64,000 bases of DNA from Phytomonospora sp040655735 (GCF_040655735.1 NZ_JBFAKK010000009.1:282106-346105); one strand, 5' to 3'. Counted from the first letter of the stretch, positions 51,868 through 59,803 are shown. Notes: a model not told the origin generated them from the sequence alone. Numbers and translations are program-made.

Positions 51868-51896
51868 TAGACATCCCTTGCCTCGAGTGCTATCTT
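51868..51896 (+). promoter_or_regulatory. Sigma-70-like promoter of the MerR leader
   Basis: TAGACA (51868-51873, five of six to TTGACA), a 17-bp spacer and TATCTT (51891-51896) form the best promoter in the region, in a locally AT-rich patch at the end of the C-rich repeats. Transcription would begin near 51903. Confidence 0.65.
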
Positions 51897-52049
51897 TTCT
51901 CTTGTAGAACTAAGAGGGTCCATAAGGGACGACAGCGACTAGTCGTCCGTGCTGGATGCAGACCCGCCGGTTCGAGCCGCTAAGGGAACGGGCTCCCGGC
52001 GAGGTTCGCGGACGGTCGGCAACACAGACCGTCCCTGGGAAAGGGTGAA

Positions 52050-52097
52050 GTGAAAGTGCACGGCAAGAGCGCGGCTCAGGCGGCCGGGACCAGGTAA
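52050..52097 (+). CDS. Candidate 15-codon upstream ORF in the leader
   Basis: GTG at 52050 follows GAAAGGGTGAA and opens a 15-residue frame (VKVHGKSAAQAAGTR) ending at TAA 52095-52097. It lies right after stem P3. Short ORFs in such leaders often sense ribosome stalling. Coding is not proven. Confidence 0.35.
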   Translation: MKVHGKSAAQAAGTR

Positions 52098-52139
52098 GCG
52101 CACGGGGTTCCGGGGCGGTGAGCCGCGAACAGCAACACA

Positions 52140-52305
52140 GCGCTACCAGAACCACAGCACTACCAGAAACATTGCGATACCAGAAAACCAGCGCTACTAG
52201 AAACAGCAATACCAGGCAAGACCGCAATACCAGAAACACGGCAACATCAGAACCGCCGCAACATCAGCAACACAGCAGAACCAGCGACAAGCAAGTCGGC
52301 AACAC
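52140..52305 (+). repeat. ~17-nt A-rich tandem array in the leader
   Basis: About ten units of the form GC(A/G)NTACCAGAAACANN follow each other at 15-18 nt spacing, for example 52140-52156, 52157-52173 and 52174-52190. A 17-nt period is not a multiple of three, so this is not a peptide repeat. The sequence is nearly G-U-pair free and likely single-stranded in RNA. Drift is strongest at the 3' end. Confidence 0.7.
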
Positions 52306-52349
52306 CGAAACAGTAAAGGCCCCAGCGGCCGGAAATCCATGGGAAAGGA

Positions 52350-52502
52350 GTGAGCGCGCCATCCGATATCACCCGAGCGGTTCGCACGACCCCCGCCGGG
52401 TGCAGCGGTCCCATCGAAAGGGAGGTGGTCAGCGGTATCGACAACGCATTCGCGTGTCGCCGCCACCTTCGTGGTCGACGCGCAGTTCGGTACCGGCTCT
52501 AA
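52350..52502 (+). CDS. Candidate Arg-rich 50-codon upstream ORF in the leader
   Basis: An open frame starts at GTG 52350 and ends at TAA 52500-52502, 28 bp before the terminator-like hairpin. Its last part CRRHLRGRRAVRYRL is rich in arginine. A four-codon ORF ATG-GGA-AAG-GAG-TGA (52339-52353) overlaps its start, and its SD-like AAAGGAG touches the GTG. Expression is not shown; it could simply be noncoding leader. Confidence 0.25.
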   Translation: MSAPSDITRAVRTTPAGCSGPIEREVVSGIDNAFACRRHLRGRRAVRYRL

Positions 52503-52530
52503 CGGCCGGTTGATGGTGTAAGAACACTCC

Positions 52531-52558
52531 GGGCTCCGGTGCATCCGCACCGGAGCCC
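52531..52558 (+). terminator. Terminator-like hairpin directly upstream of the MerR gene
   Basis: GGGCTCCGGTGC and GCACCGGAGCCC form a perfect 12-bp stem with an ATCC loop, 30 bp before the MerR start. No T-run follows. Located after a 630-nt leader and with no promoter between it and the gene, it could act as an attenuator. Confidence 0.7.
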
Positions 52559-52588
52559 CTGTCCGCGTTCATCGAAAGGTTGCGTTTA

Positions 52589-52921
52589 TTGGAAGCACAG
52601 GACATCCCCACCACGGGCCACGAGGACAAGTTCGACGACGACAACTACCCCGCCTACAGCATGGGCCGGGCCGCCGAACTCCTCGGCGTGACGCAGGCGT
52701 TCCTCCGCTCACTGGACACCGCCGAGCTCATCACCCCGCAGCGCTCCGACGGCGGCCACCGCCGCTACTCCCGCTACCAGCTCCGCCTGGCCGGCCGGGC
52801 CCGCGAACTCGTCGACAAGGGCACACCCCTCGAATCGGCCTGCCGCATCATCATCCTCGAAGACCAGCTCGCCGAAGCCCTGCGCATCAACGCCGAGCGC
52901 GACGCCCACGGCAAGACCTAG
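52589..52921 (+). CDS. MerR-family (BldC-like) transcriptional regulator
   Basis: The 110-residue protein has a helix-turn-helix with wing: YSMGRAAELLGVTQAFLRSL, then ELITPQRSDGGHRRYSRYQL, and a C-terminal helix RARELVDKGTPLESACRIII. This is the MerR wing-helix without an effector domain, like BldC and similar short actinobacterial regulators. The TTG at 52589 was chosen because GAAAGG lies 8 bp upstream; TTG at 52580 would overlap that site. It sits at the end of a long structured leader, so expression is probably controlled after transcription starts. Confidence 0.85.
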   Translation: MEAQDIPTTGHEDKFDDDNYPAYSMGRAAELLGVTQAFLRSLDTAELITPQRSDGGHRRYSRYQLRLAGRARELVDKGTPLESACRIIILEDQLAEALRINAERDAHGKT

Positions 52922-52973
52922 GACGCGCACTGACCTCGACGCCTTCGACCTCGACGCCCTACACCCCGACCCC

Positions 52974-53606
52974 CTAGACCTCGACGCTCTCGCCGACCGG
53001 GATCCGGCTGTACACCGTACGGCCGGCCATGTCGAACCAGCCGTCGACCAGGCCCTGCCCCGCTTCGCTGAGGATCGCGTCGTGAATCGGGTGCGCGCGA
53101 TGCGGCCGCACCGCCCGCACGAAGTCGAGCGCCTCCGACAGCTTCAGCCACGGCGCGGAGGCCGGCACCAGCAGCGTCCCCACCGGCACCCCGGGCACGA
53201 AAAGCGAGTCCCCGGGGTGGTAGACGACCCCGCTCGGCGCGTCCACGAGGAAGCCGAGGTTGGCACAACCCGGCCTGCCCTCGTAGATCTCGGCGTGCTC
53301 GCCGCCGACGGCCTCGACCAGGAAACCACCGACGGTACGGTTCTCGCCCGCGCTGATCGGCTCGACGGCGTCGGCGAGGTCGGTCAGCTGCTCGGCCACG
53401 TCGGGGTGGGCGTGGATGCGCACACCTCGCTTGGCGGCCTCGGCGAGGAGTTCGGCGTTGAGGTGGTCGTAATGCTCGTGGGTGACCAGCACGTCGGTGA
53501 CACCGTCGAGTGCCTCCGGCTCGACCCAGACACCGGGATCGATCACCAGGGCGCGGTCCCCGTCGTCAAGGCGGACACAGGCGTGGGTGAACTTGGTCAG
53601 TCGCAT
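52974..53606 (-). CDS. Metallo-beta-lactamase-fold hydrolase (UPF0173-like)
   Basis: The 210-residue protein starts MRLTKFTHACVRLDDGDRAL and has the HEHYDHL zinc motif, a second histidine in VGGEHAEIY and the GDSLF aspartate, as in the UPF0173/UlaG group of MBL hydrolases. ATG at 53606 was chosen over the upstream start because the family begins with this strand. Substrate unknown. It is convergent with the MerR gene. Confidence 0.85.
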   Translation of the reverse strand: MRLTKFTHACVRLDDGDRALVIDPGVWVEPEALDGVTDVLVTHEHYDHLNAELLAEAAKRGVRIHAHPDVAEQLTDLADAVEPISAGENRTVGGFLVEAVGGEHAEIYEGRPGCANLGFLVDAPSGVVYHPGDSLFVPGVPVGTLLVPASAPWLKLSEALDFVRAVRPHRAHPIHDAILSEAGQGLVDGWFDMAGRTVYSRIPVGESVEV

Positions 53607-53712
53607 GGCCCTCAGACTAGGACCGTCCGGCGAATCTTTCCGCCGCGTCGTCGAATCGTTCGGGGCGCTCACGGTCGGCCCCGGACTCGCCCCACCGACG
53701 CCGGCCCGACAG

Positions 53713-54237
53713 TCACGCGAGGGACGGCCACCGATCGGCGGCCCACTCCGGCCATCCCGACCACCCAGGGGGCGGGCCTCCAGGCCCGGGCCCGGCGAGT
53801 TCGGCGGCGTCGGGCTCCTCGAACAGCGTCCTCCAGTGCGCGAGATCTGCCTCGCTCATCGCGAAGGTCTGCTCAGGCGTGGTCGACCGGCGATGGGCGA
53901 TCCGGGCGCGCTGGGTCTCATGGTCCACCGGCATGTACACGAGTTCGCAGGACGCGCCCACGGACGTCACCAGCCAGCGGATCGCCGACCTCTCGTCCCG
54001 AGACCAGCATCCGAAGTCCAACACCACGTTGGTCCCCAGCCTCAGCGCCTCCAGACCGAGCCAGAGCAGCCGTCCTTCCAGCACGTCGCGCTTCCCGTCC
54101 GGCTGCGGATCGCCGAACAACGGGATCATCCACTCGTCCGGAGTCAGCCGCAGCGCGCTGTGCCGCTTCGCCAGCAGCCGGGCCCTCGTGGTCTTTCCGG
54201 ACCCCGGCAGCCCGACCGTCAGGAACAAGGTCGTCAC
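53713..54237 (-). CDS. P-loop ATP-binding kinase-like protein
   Basis: The 174-residue protein has Walker A GLPGSGKTT at residues 9-17, LTPDEWM and a Walker-B-like NVVLDFGCWSRDE, as in small AAA kinases (zeta-toxin or shikimate-kinase-like, Pfam AAA_33). The lid RIAHRRST and DHETQRARI look like nucleotide-binding arginines. A phosphotransferase acting on a small molecule or RNA is likely; no antitoxin gene is adjacent. GTG start. Confidence 0.75.
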   Translation of the reverse strand: MTTLFLTVGLPGSGKTTRARLLAKRHSALRLTPDEWMIPLFGDPQPDGKRDVLEGRLLWLGLEALRLGTNVVLDFGCWSRDERSAIRWLVTSVGASCELVYMPVDHETQRARIAHRRSTTPEQTFAMSEADLAHWRTLFEEPDAAELAGPGPGGPPPGWSGWPEWAADRWPSLA

Positions 54238-54289
54238 GCCCCGATCTTGTCAGGCGGGCCGGATCTCGTGCTTCCCGCTCCTCGCAGAG

Positions 54290-54841
54290 TCACGGGATAC
54301 GCCGGACCGCCCCCAGCTTCGCGAGTTCGGCGCTCAACTTCTCCCCCGCCCGGCCGCTCGCCGACAGGCGCACACCGCCCCCGTCGACGCGAACGACGTC
54401 GATGACCGGCCCGGGATGGAAACGAAGCTCGGCGATGCCCGAGGCCGGCGTCAGATACCGGTCCTTGAGGGGTTTCCCCCAAAGTTTCCCCAGCGTGCGG
54501 CGCACGGGCCGGAAGAACAGCAGCGGGAAGCCGATGACCACGACCGGCAGCAGCATGAGGAAGAGCACGTGGCCGATCGCCTCGGCGACGAGCTGGACGA
54601 GCGCCGGCACGCCCCCGACGATCCCCGCCAGCAGGAGGACCGCCCCCAGAGGCACGCTCCCCGACCCGAGTTGCCCGACACCGATGAGCCCGACCACCAG
54701 CAGCCACAGCGCCGACAGCCCGACCGCCCAGTCCTCTCCGAGGAAGTCCCACCGGCCCTGCGGCCAGACGTGGAGTCCACGCGCCGAGGCCTTGACCCGC
54801 ACGCGCCCGCCGGGCTGGGCGTGCACACCGCTCACTGACAT
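54290..54841 (-). CDS. Small membrane protein of unknown function
   Basis: The 183-residue protein has a beta-rich start, then four membrane segments (VGLSALWLLVVGLIGVGQL, SVPLGAVLLLAGIVGGVPAL, LVAEAIGHVLFLMLLPVVVI, GFPLLFF) and a C-terminal cytoplasmic beta domain (IAELRFHPGPVIDVVRVDGGGVRLSAS). I recognise no family. It is followed on the same strand by the kinase-like gene 52 bp downstream. Confidence 0.65.
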   Translation of the reverse strand: MSVSGVHAQPGGRVRVKASARGLHVWPQGRWDFLGEDWAVGLSALWLLVVGLIGVGQLGSGSVPLGAVLLLAGIVGGVPALVQLVAEAIGHVLFLMLLPVVVIGFPLLFFRPVRRTLGKLWGKPLKDRYLTPASGIAELRFHPGPVIDVVRVDGGGVRLSASGRAGEKLSAELAKLGAVRRIP

Positions 54842-54869
54842 GCCGGGAGGGTAAGGGAGCCCCGCAAGA

Positions 54870-56018
54870 TCACGCCGCCACGGGCGCGCGACGGCGGCTG
54901 GTGAGCCGGCGGCCGGCGGCCACGACCGGCCACAGGCGCGTGGCCATGTTGCGTACGGCGATGCCGGCGCGGGTGGCGGGGATCAGCAGGTTCGCCGCCG
55001 CCCCCACCCCGCGTTGCTTGGCGCCGACGACCGCGCGGTGGCGCTCCTCGTAACGGCGCAGCGCGACGGCCACCGGTGAGCCGTCGGCCAGCTCCTCGGC
55101 GAGGGCGCGGGCGCCGACCATGGCCGTCGACGTGCCGTCGCCGAACAGCGAGACGCAGGAGGCTGCGTCGCCGAGAAGGGTCACGCGTCCTTTCGTCCAG
55201 GAGTCGATGTCGACGCGGCTGACGGCGTCGAAGTAGAGGTCGGGCGTCTCGGCGACCCGCGCGAGCAGCTCGGGGACCCGCCACCCGTCGCCGGCGTAGA
55301 CCTCGGCGAGAACCCGCCGGTGCCGGGCGGTGTCGCGGTGATCGAAGTCCGGGATCGGCGGGTGCCGGAAGATGAAGGCCGCCAGCGCCCGTCCGCGCGA
55401 AGGGTGCAGGGACAGCATCCTGCCGGGGGTGTTGAACATCAGCACGTCGCGGCCGACCTCCCCCTCGACCGGCATGGTCGCGACGTATAGGCCGAGGCCG
55501 CGGACGTACTCGGCCTCCGGGCCGAAGGCGAGGCGGCGGGTCGTCGAGTGCAGACCGTCGGCGCCCACGACGAGGTCGAAGCGGCGGGGCGCGGTCTTCT
55601 CGAAGGTGACGTCGACACCCTCGGCGTCCTGGACGAGGGCGGCGATGGAATCGCCGAACAGGTACTCGGCGACGTCCCGGCTCGCCTCGTGGAGCACCGC
55701 CGCGAGGTCGCCGCGCGGGATCTCGACCTCACGACCGCCCCCTACGCGCTGGAAGGCGCGGAGGTCGACGTACCCGGTGCGGCGGCCCTTCCCGTTGAGG
55801 AAGCTGAGGCCGTCGACCTCGGTCGCCGCCTCCCTGAGACGCCCCATGACGCCCATGGCCTCGGCGACCTCGACGGCGCCGGCACGCACGTCCACAGGGC
55901 TGCCGCTGGAGCGCAGGTCGCCGGCGCGCTCCACGACGGTGACCCGGTGGCCGCCACGCGCGAGCCAGTAGGCGAGGGTCGGGCCGGCGACGCCGGCCCC
56001 GGAAACAAGGACGTCCAT
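54870..56018 (-). CDS. FAD-dependent monooxygenase (TetX/PHBH type)
   Basis: The 382-residue protein begins MDVLVSGAGVAGPTLAYWLA with the GxGxxG FAD-binding motif, has LVVGADGLHSTTRR (DG motif) near residue 160, and GRVTLLGDAASCVSLFGDGTS (GD motif) near 270. These enzymes hydroxylate aromatic compounds or antibiotics using NAD(P)H and O2. GAGGAG lies before the ATG. It is divergent from a TetR gene with an operator palindrome between them, so it is probably inducible. Confidence 0.9.
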   Translation of the reverse strand: MDVLVSGAGVAGPTLAYWLARGGHRVTVVERAGDLRSSGSPVDVRAGAVEVAEAMGVMGRLREAATEVDGLSFLNGKGRRTGYVDLRAFQRVGGGREVEIPRGDLAAVLHEASRDVAEYLFGDSIAALVQDAEGVDVTFEKTAPRRFDLVVGADGLHSTTRRLAFGPEAEYVRGLGLYVATMPVEGEVGRDVLMFNTPGRMLSLHPSRGRALAAFIFRHPPIPDFDHRDTARHRRVLAEVYAGDGWRVPELLARVAETPDLYFDAVSRVDIDSWTKGRVTLLGDAASCVSLFGDGTSTAMVGARALAEELADGSPVAVALRRYEERHRAVVGAKQRGVGAAANLLIPATRAGIAVRNMATRLWPVVAAGRRLTSRRRAPVAA

Positions 56019-56054
56019 GGGAACGCTCCTCTCGGGGGGATGAGGAAAGCGTAA

Positions 56055-56069
56055 CTGCATCGAGTGCAG
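56055..56069. promoter_or_regulatory. TetR-type operator palindrome
   Basis: CTGCATCGAGTGCAG has perfect CTGCA/TGCAG arms. A related sequence TGCAATGAGTGCG follows at 56073-56085. Both lie in the 98-bp gap between the monooxygenase and its divergent TetR gene, and a probable -10 (TACACT) 7 bp before the TetR ATG suggests a leaderless message. Confidence 0.6.
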
Positions 56070-56116
56070 AATTGCAATGAGTGCGAGCCGACATCGGATG
56101 CAGTACACTCGCGCGC

Positions 56117-56725
56117 ATGACGTCCCTGCGCGACCGCAAGCGCGAACGCACCCGCCGCGCGCTCGTCGAGGCGGCCACCGAGCTGTTCGAGACCCGCGGC
56201 TACGACGAGACGACCGTCGCCGACATAGCCGCGGCCGCCGAGATCGGCACCCGCACCTTCTTCAGCTACTTCGCATCGAAGGAGGAGGTCCTCTTCCCCG
56301 AGGCCGACGCGCGCATCGCCGCCGCCGTCGAGGCCGTCGCCACGCGCACCCCCGGCGAGACCCCCGCCGAGGTGCTGGTGCGCACGCTCACCGACCTCGG
56401 GCCCGCCGCCGACGAGATGCTCGGCCGGACGGCCGCGCTGCGCCTGCGCCTGACCGCCACCGTCCCGGCGGTACGCGGCCGGGGCCTCCAGCTGCAGCTC
56501 GACGCGCAGCGCGAGATCGCCCGCCATCTTCGCGACGCCTTCCCCGACCAGCTCGACGAGGTGTCGGCGGGCGCCCTCGTGGGTGCGTTCATCGGCGCGG
56601 TGACGGGCGCGCTCCAGGCGATCCTCGACCGGCCCGGCGCGCTCGACGGCGACCCGGCGGCGATGCGCGAGGACCTGAAGGCGGCCACGAAGGTGGCACT
56701 GCGCCCCTGGACCCAGGCGGAGTGA
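56117..56725 (+). CDS. TetR-family regulator of the divergent monooxygenase
   Basis: The 202-residue protein has a TetR helix-turn-helix: ETTVADIAAAAEIGTRTFFSYFASKEEVLF at residues about 33-62, shown in its family pattern T-V-D-I-A...T-F-F-x-Y-F. The C-terminal helical ligand domain is typical. The ATG at 56117 is preceded by TACACT at the right distance for a leaderless transcript. It is divergent from the monooxygenase and likely represses it and itself until its ligand binds. Confidence 0.85.
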   Translation: MTSLRDRKRERTRRALVEAATELFETRGYDETTVADIAAAAEIGTRTFFSYFASKEEVLFPEADARIAAAVEAVATRTPGETPAEVLVRTLTDLGPAADEMLGRTAALRLRLTATVPAVRGRGLQLQLDAQREIARHLRDAFPDQLDEVSAGALVGAFIGAVTGALQAILDRPGALDGDPAAMREDLKAATKVALRPWTQAE

Positions 56726-56740
56726 CCGCACGAGGGCAAG

Positions 56741-56772
56741 AAAAAACGCGCACCCGGTAACCCGGGTGCGCG
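56741..56772 (-). terminator. Intrinsic terminator for the minus-strand gene
   Basis: CGCGCACCCGG and CCGGGTGCGCG form an 11-bp stem with a TAAC loop, and six A on the left give a U6 tail on the minus strand. It ends the small gene at 56797 and lies 16 bp after the TetR stop. Confidence 0.85.
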
Positions 56773-56796
56773 TCGAGCCAAGGGCCCGGCAGCGGT

Positions 56797-57129
56797 CTAC
56801 TCGCCGCCGAAGACTCCAGCGTCCGCGAGACGCTTCGAGGTCTTGTCCCAGCCGTCCGAGGGGAACGCCGTCGTCAGCGCCTCCAGTTCGGCCTGGATCT
56901 TCGCGCCGTGGCCGGCCTCGCCAAGCGAGCGGACCTCTTCGACGAACCGCTCCGAGTCGGTAGCCGCGTGAACGGTCTTGCCGTTGGTGAGGTTGCGGAC
57001 GTAAACGTGCTTGCCCTGGTTGAGCGGGATGAGGTACTTGAACTCACCCAGCACGCTCAGACCGCCACCCTGGCCTGCCTGGCCGGCGCGGACCGATGCG
57101 CGCGCGGTCTTAGACGTGTTGCTGGCCAC
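56797..57129 (-). CDS. Conserved-type hypothetical protein
   Basis: The 110-residue protein begins with a low-complexity Ser/Ala/Gly tail (VASNTSKTARASVRAG), then LGEFKYLIPLNQGKHVYVRN, LTNGKTVHAATDSERFVEEVRSLGE and a helical C-terminus. The GTG start follows GAGGAG 7 bp upstream, the best ribosome site nearby. No family is recognised. It has its own intrinsic terminator and an AT-rich promoter region on the minus strand, so it is a solid single gene. Confidence 0.75.
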   Translation of the reverse strand: MASNTSKTARASVRAGQAGQGGGLSVLGEFKYLIPLNQGKHVYVRNLTNGKTVHAATDSERFVEEVRSLGEAGHGAKIQAELEALTTAFPSDGWDKTSKRLADAGVFGGE

Positions 57130-57584
57130 GCAGCTACTCCTCACGATTAGGTATTGCTGAATATTTCCACTTCACACAAGTCACTTCAACAAGTCACTCG
57201 CCCGTCTCGCGAAAGACGGACCGGGCAACTCTACCCGTTGACCTCCCGCAGCGGCCAGCGCCACCTGGGGCACCACCCCCGGGGAGGCGGTGTTTCCCGA
57301 CACGGGCCGCTCGGCGGCCCGGCGGTGCGGGGTCACCCGCAACAGGCGAACTCTACCCGATCGGCCGAGCGTGCATCCAGCCGACAGCGGAGTGGAGCCG
57401 ATGGTGACTCCCCGTATCCTCCACCTTGGATAGTCAGATTCCTGGCGGCCAATCTCGCCGAATCACTGGCGCAACGTAGGACCCATAAGTCAAGATGGGG
57501 ATCGGCTCGTGGGTACGGGCCGTTCTTGCGGTTCGCCAGGTGCGTTGGGGGAAGGCGCATCAAGGACAACCCAGGAGGTCTCAC
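57130..57584. other. 455-bp intergenic region
   Basis: No gene is seen. The first 70 bp are AT-rich and hold the minus-strand promoter for the gene at 56797, with a 10-bp direct repeat ACAAGTCACT at 57176-57185 and 57189-57198. The repeated word AACTCTACCCG occurs near 57230 and near 57350. The rest is GC-rich with no hairpin I would call. AGGAGG at 57573-57578 is the ribosome site of the next gene. Confidence 0.5.
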
Positions 57585-58076
57585 GTGCCCACGCGAGGGG
57601 TCGTTTACGTCCACTCAAGCCCAACCGCCGTGTGTCCGCACGTCGAGTGGGCCATCGCAAGGGTGCTCGCCACCCGCGCGAGTCTTGAGTGGACGAAGCA
57701 GTCCGCGGATCCGACAACTCTGCGGACCGAATGCACTTGGTCCGGTGCCGCAGGCACGGGCTCGCAGCTCGCCGCTGCCCTCAAACAGTGGCCGATGCTG
57801 CGATTCGAAGTCACCGAGGAGCCCAGTCCGGGCGTCGACGGTGAACGCATCATGTACGTCCCCGGACGCGGTGTGTTCCGTGCCACGATGAGCGCCAACG
57901 GCGACCTCGTCGTGCCGGAGGACCGCCTGCGCGCTCTCCTTTCCGGCAACGCCGGCGCCGAGGCCATCCGCCACGGCATGGAGAAACTGCTCGGCACGTC
58001 CTGGGACGCCGAACTCGAGCCCTACCGTCACGCCGGTGAGGGCGCTCCCGCCACTTGGTTGACGCAGGTAAGTTAG
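57585..58076 (+). CDS. DUF3145 family protein
   Basis: The 163-residue protein starts VPTRGVVYVHSSPTAVCPHVEWA, the DUF3145 hallmark, and has TRASLEWTKQ, LRTECTWSGAAGTGSQLAAAL, IMYVPGRGVFRATM and DLVVPEDRLRALL in the expected order. The family is restricted to actinobacteria; in Streptomyces it lies near the fab genes, but its function is unknown. The GTG at 57585 has AGGAGG 6 bp upstream. It is 5 bp before the NagZ lipoprotein start. Confidence 0.9.
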   Translation: MPTRGVVYVHSSPTAVCPHVEWAIARVLATRASLEWTKQSADPTTLRTECTWSGAAGTGSQLAAALKQWPMLRFEVTEEPSPGVDGERIMYVPGRGVFRATMSANGDLVVPEDRLRALLSGNAGAEAIRHGMEKLLGTSWDAELEPYRHAGEGAPATWLTQVS

Positions 58077-58081
58077 CGCGG

Positions 58082-59746
58082 GTGTTGACCCGACGGACAT
58101 TGTTCGCGATTGCGGGCGTCTCGGCGCTCGCCGGCTGCCAGGCCAAGGAGGAACCCACCTCGCCCCCCTCGTCGGTACCTTCGCCCGAGTCCCCGGCGCA
58201 AGCTATGGTGGCGGCCATGACCGACGAGGAACTGCTCGGCCTTGTCCTGATGCCGCACGCCTACGGCAACGACGCCGACGACGTCACGGCCGCCTCCCGC
58301 GCCGCCAATCAGGCCCACGCGGGCGTCGACACCCCTGGTGACATGGTGCGGAAGTACCATCTCGGCGGGTTGATCCTGATGCGTTTCACCGCCGACGACC
58401 CCACCGCGGGCACCAACCCGAGCACCAACCTCGACTCCCCCGAGCAGATCCGCCGCCTCACCGACGGCCTCCAGAAGGCCGCCTCCGAGGTCAACGGCGG
58501 ACTCCCCCTGGTCATCGGCATCGACCAGGAGTTCGGCGCGGTCACCCGGATCACCTCCGGCATCTCCGCACTGCCCGCCGCGATGGGCTTCGGCGCCGCG
58601 GCCGACCCCGCGCTGACCACCCGCGCTTGGCAGGGCGTCGGAGGCGAGCTGTCCGCGCTGGGCGTCAACGTCGACTTCGCGCCCACCTCCGACGTGATCG
58701 CCAACCCCGGCAACACCGTCATCGGCTCGCGCTCCTACGGTTCCGACCCCGCCGCGGTCGCCGAGCAGGTCGTCGCCGTGATCGCGGGCCTGGCGGGCGC
58801 CGGCCTGGCCGGCGCGGTCAAGCACTTCCCCGGACACGGCAACACCGACGTCGACAGCCACAAGTCGATGCCCGAACTCAACCAGAGCCGCGACGAACTC
58901 CTCGCCGCCGACCTGGTCCCCTTCAAGGCCGCCATCGCCGCGGGCGTGCCGATGGTCATGTCAGGGCACCTCGACGTCCAGGCCATCGACCCGGGCGTGC
59001 CCGCCACGCTGTCGTCGAAGGTCCTCATCGACCTGCTGCGCGACGAGCTCGGCTTCAAGGGCGTCGTGGTCACCGACGCCATGCAGATGCAGCCGATCAC
59101 CGAGCGCCACGGTGCCGGCGAGGCCGCCGTGCGCGCGCTGATGGCCGGCAACGACCTGATCTTGATGCCCGAGAACCTCAAGAAGGCGTACAAGGGCCTC
59201 CGCGACGCCCTCGCCAGCGGGAAACTCCCCCGCGAGCGCCTCGTCGAGGCCGCCACACGCGTGGTCGCCCTCAAGCAGTGGCTGGCCGGTTTCACCCGCC
59301 CGCCCGCCGACGAGCTCGACGAGGTCCTGGGTTCGGCGCGCGATGTCGCCGCCGAGATCTCCCGGGCGGCGATCACGCAGGTCGCCGGTGAGTGCGGCAA
59401 GTCGATCGGCTCGCCGGTGCGGGTGGTCGGCGGCGCCGACACGACCCGCGAGCGGCTGGCGAAGGCGCTCTCGGCCAGGGGCGTCGAGGTCCGCGGCGAC
59501 GCCGGGACGACGATCCAGCTCGCCGGCTTCGGCGACACCGCCGCCGACGTGGACGTCGACGCCGAGGTGATCGTCTCCACTGACGCGCCCTTCATCCTGG
59601 GCAAGGTGAAGTCGGGCGTGCGTGTGGCGGCTTTCGGGACCACGAAGGCCTCGATGGAGGCCGTCGCCGACGTGCTCACCGGCGAGGCCAAGGCCCCCGG
59701 CCACCTGCCCGTCACGGTGAAGGGCGTACCGGGAAGCAGCTGCTGA
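58082..59746 (+). CDS. GH3 beta-N-acetylhexosaminidase lipoprotein (NagZ-like)
   Basis: The 554-residue protein has a lipoprotein signal with lipobox LAGC at residues 15-18 (VLTRRTLFAIAGVSALAGC). The GH3 barrel contains KHFPGHGNTDVDSHKSMPEL, the NagZ loop with the His/Asp general acid, and VVTDAMQMQPI with the nucleophile aspartate. Known role: removal of N-acetylglucosamine from peptidoglycan fragments. The GTG start has a weak site and lies 5 bp after DUF3145, so the genes are co-transcribed. Confidence 0.9.
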   Translation: MLTRRTLFAIAGVSALAGCQAKEEPTSPPSSVPSPESPAQAMVAAMTDEELLGLVLMPHAYGNDADDVTAASRAANQAHAGVDTPGDMVRKYHLGGLILMRFTADDPTAGTNPSTNLDSPEQIRRLTDGLQKAASEVNGGLPLVIGIDQEFGAVTRITSGISALPAAMGFGAAADPALTTRAWQGVGGELSALGVNVDFAPTSDVIANPGNTVIGSRSYGSDPAAVAEQVVAVIAGLAGAGLAGAVKHFPGHGNTDVDSHKSMPELNQSRDELLAADLVPFKAAIAAGVPMVMSGHLDVQAIDPGVPATLSSKVLIDLLRDELGFKGVVVTDAMQMQPITERHGAGEAAVRALMAGNDLILMPENLKKAYKGLRDALASGKLPRERLVEAATRVVALKQWLAGFTRPPADELDEVLGSARDVAAEISRAAITQVAGECGKSIGSPVRVVGGADTTRERLAKALSARGVEVRGDAGTTIQLAGFGDTAADVDVDAEVIVSTDAPFILGKVKSGVRVAAFGTTKASMEAVADVLTGEAKAPGHLPVTVKGVPGSSC

Positions 59747-59803
59747 CCGGGCTTGCGCCCGCTGCGTACGATTGACGCACCCGAACCCCTGTGAGGCCGT
59801 GCC

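Larger units (their letters stand above)
51903..52588 (+). ncRNA. Long structured leader RNA upstream of the MerR gene
   Basis: The ~690-nt leader contains three clear stem-loops: P1 GGACGAC/GTCGTCC (51927-51948); P2 with GCCGG/CCGGC and an inner GAGCC/GGCTC stem (51966-52000); P3 GGACGGTC/GACCGTCC (52010-52034). Then come a candidate short ORF, a ~17-nt unstructured A-rich repeat array, a second run of possible ORFs and a terminator-like hairpin (52531-52558) just before the gene. This layout resembles attenuated leaders of actinobacterial regulators such as whiB7, but I do not recognise the family. A stable RNA with its own terminator is the alternative. Confidence 0.55.

Noticed and set aside
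51106..51870. Long proline-rich plus-strand frame across the C-rich repeats (and Gly-rich minus-strand frames)
   Set aside because: The frames exist because the DNA is low-complexity; they lack a ribosome site, codon bias of real genes and any domain.
51903..52060. tmRNA, RNase P RNA or 6S RNA in the leader
   Set aside because: The stems present do not match the invariant sequences I know for these RNAs.
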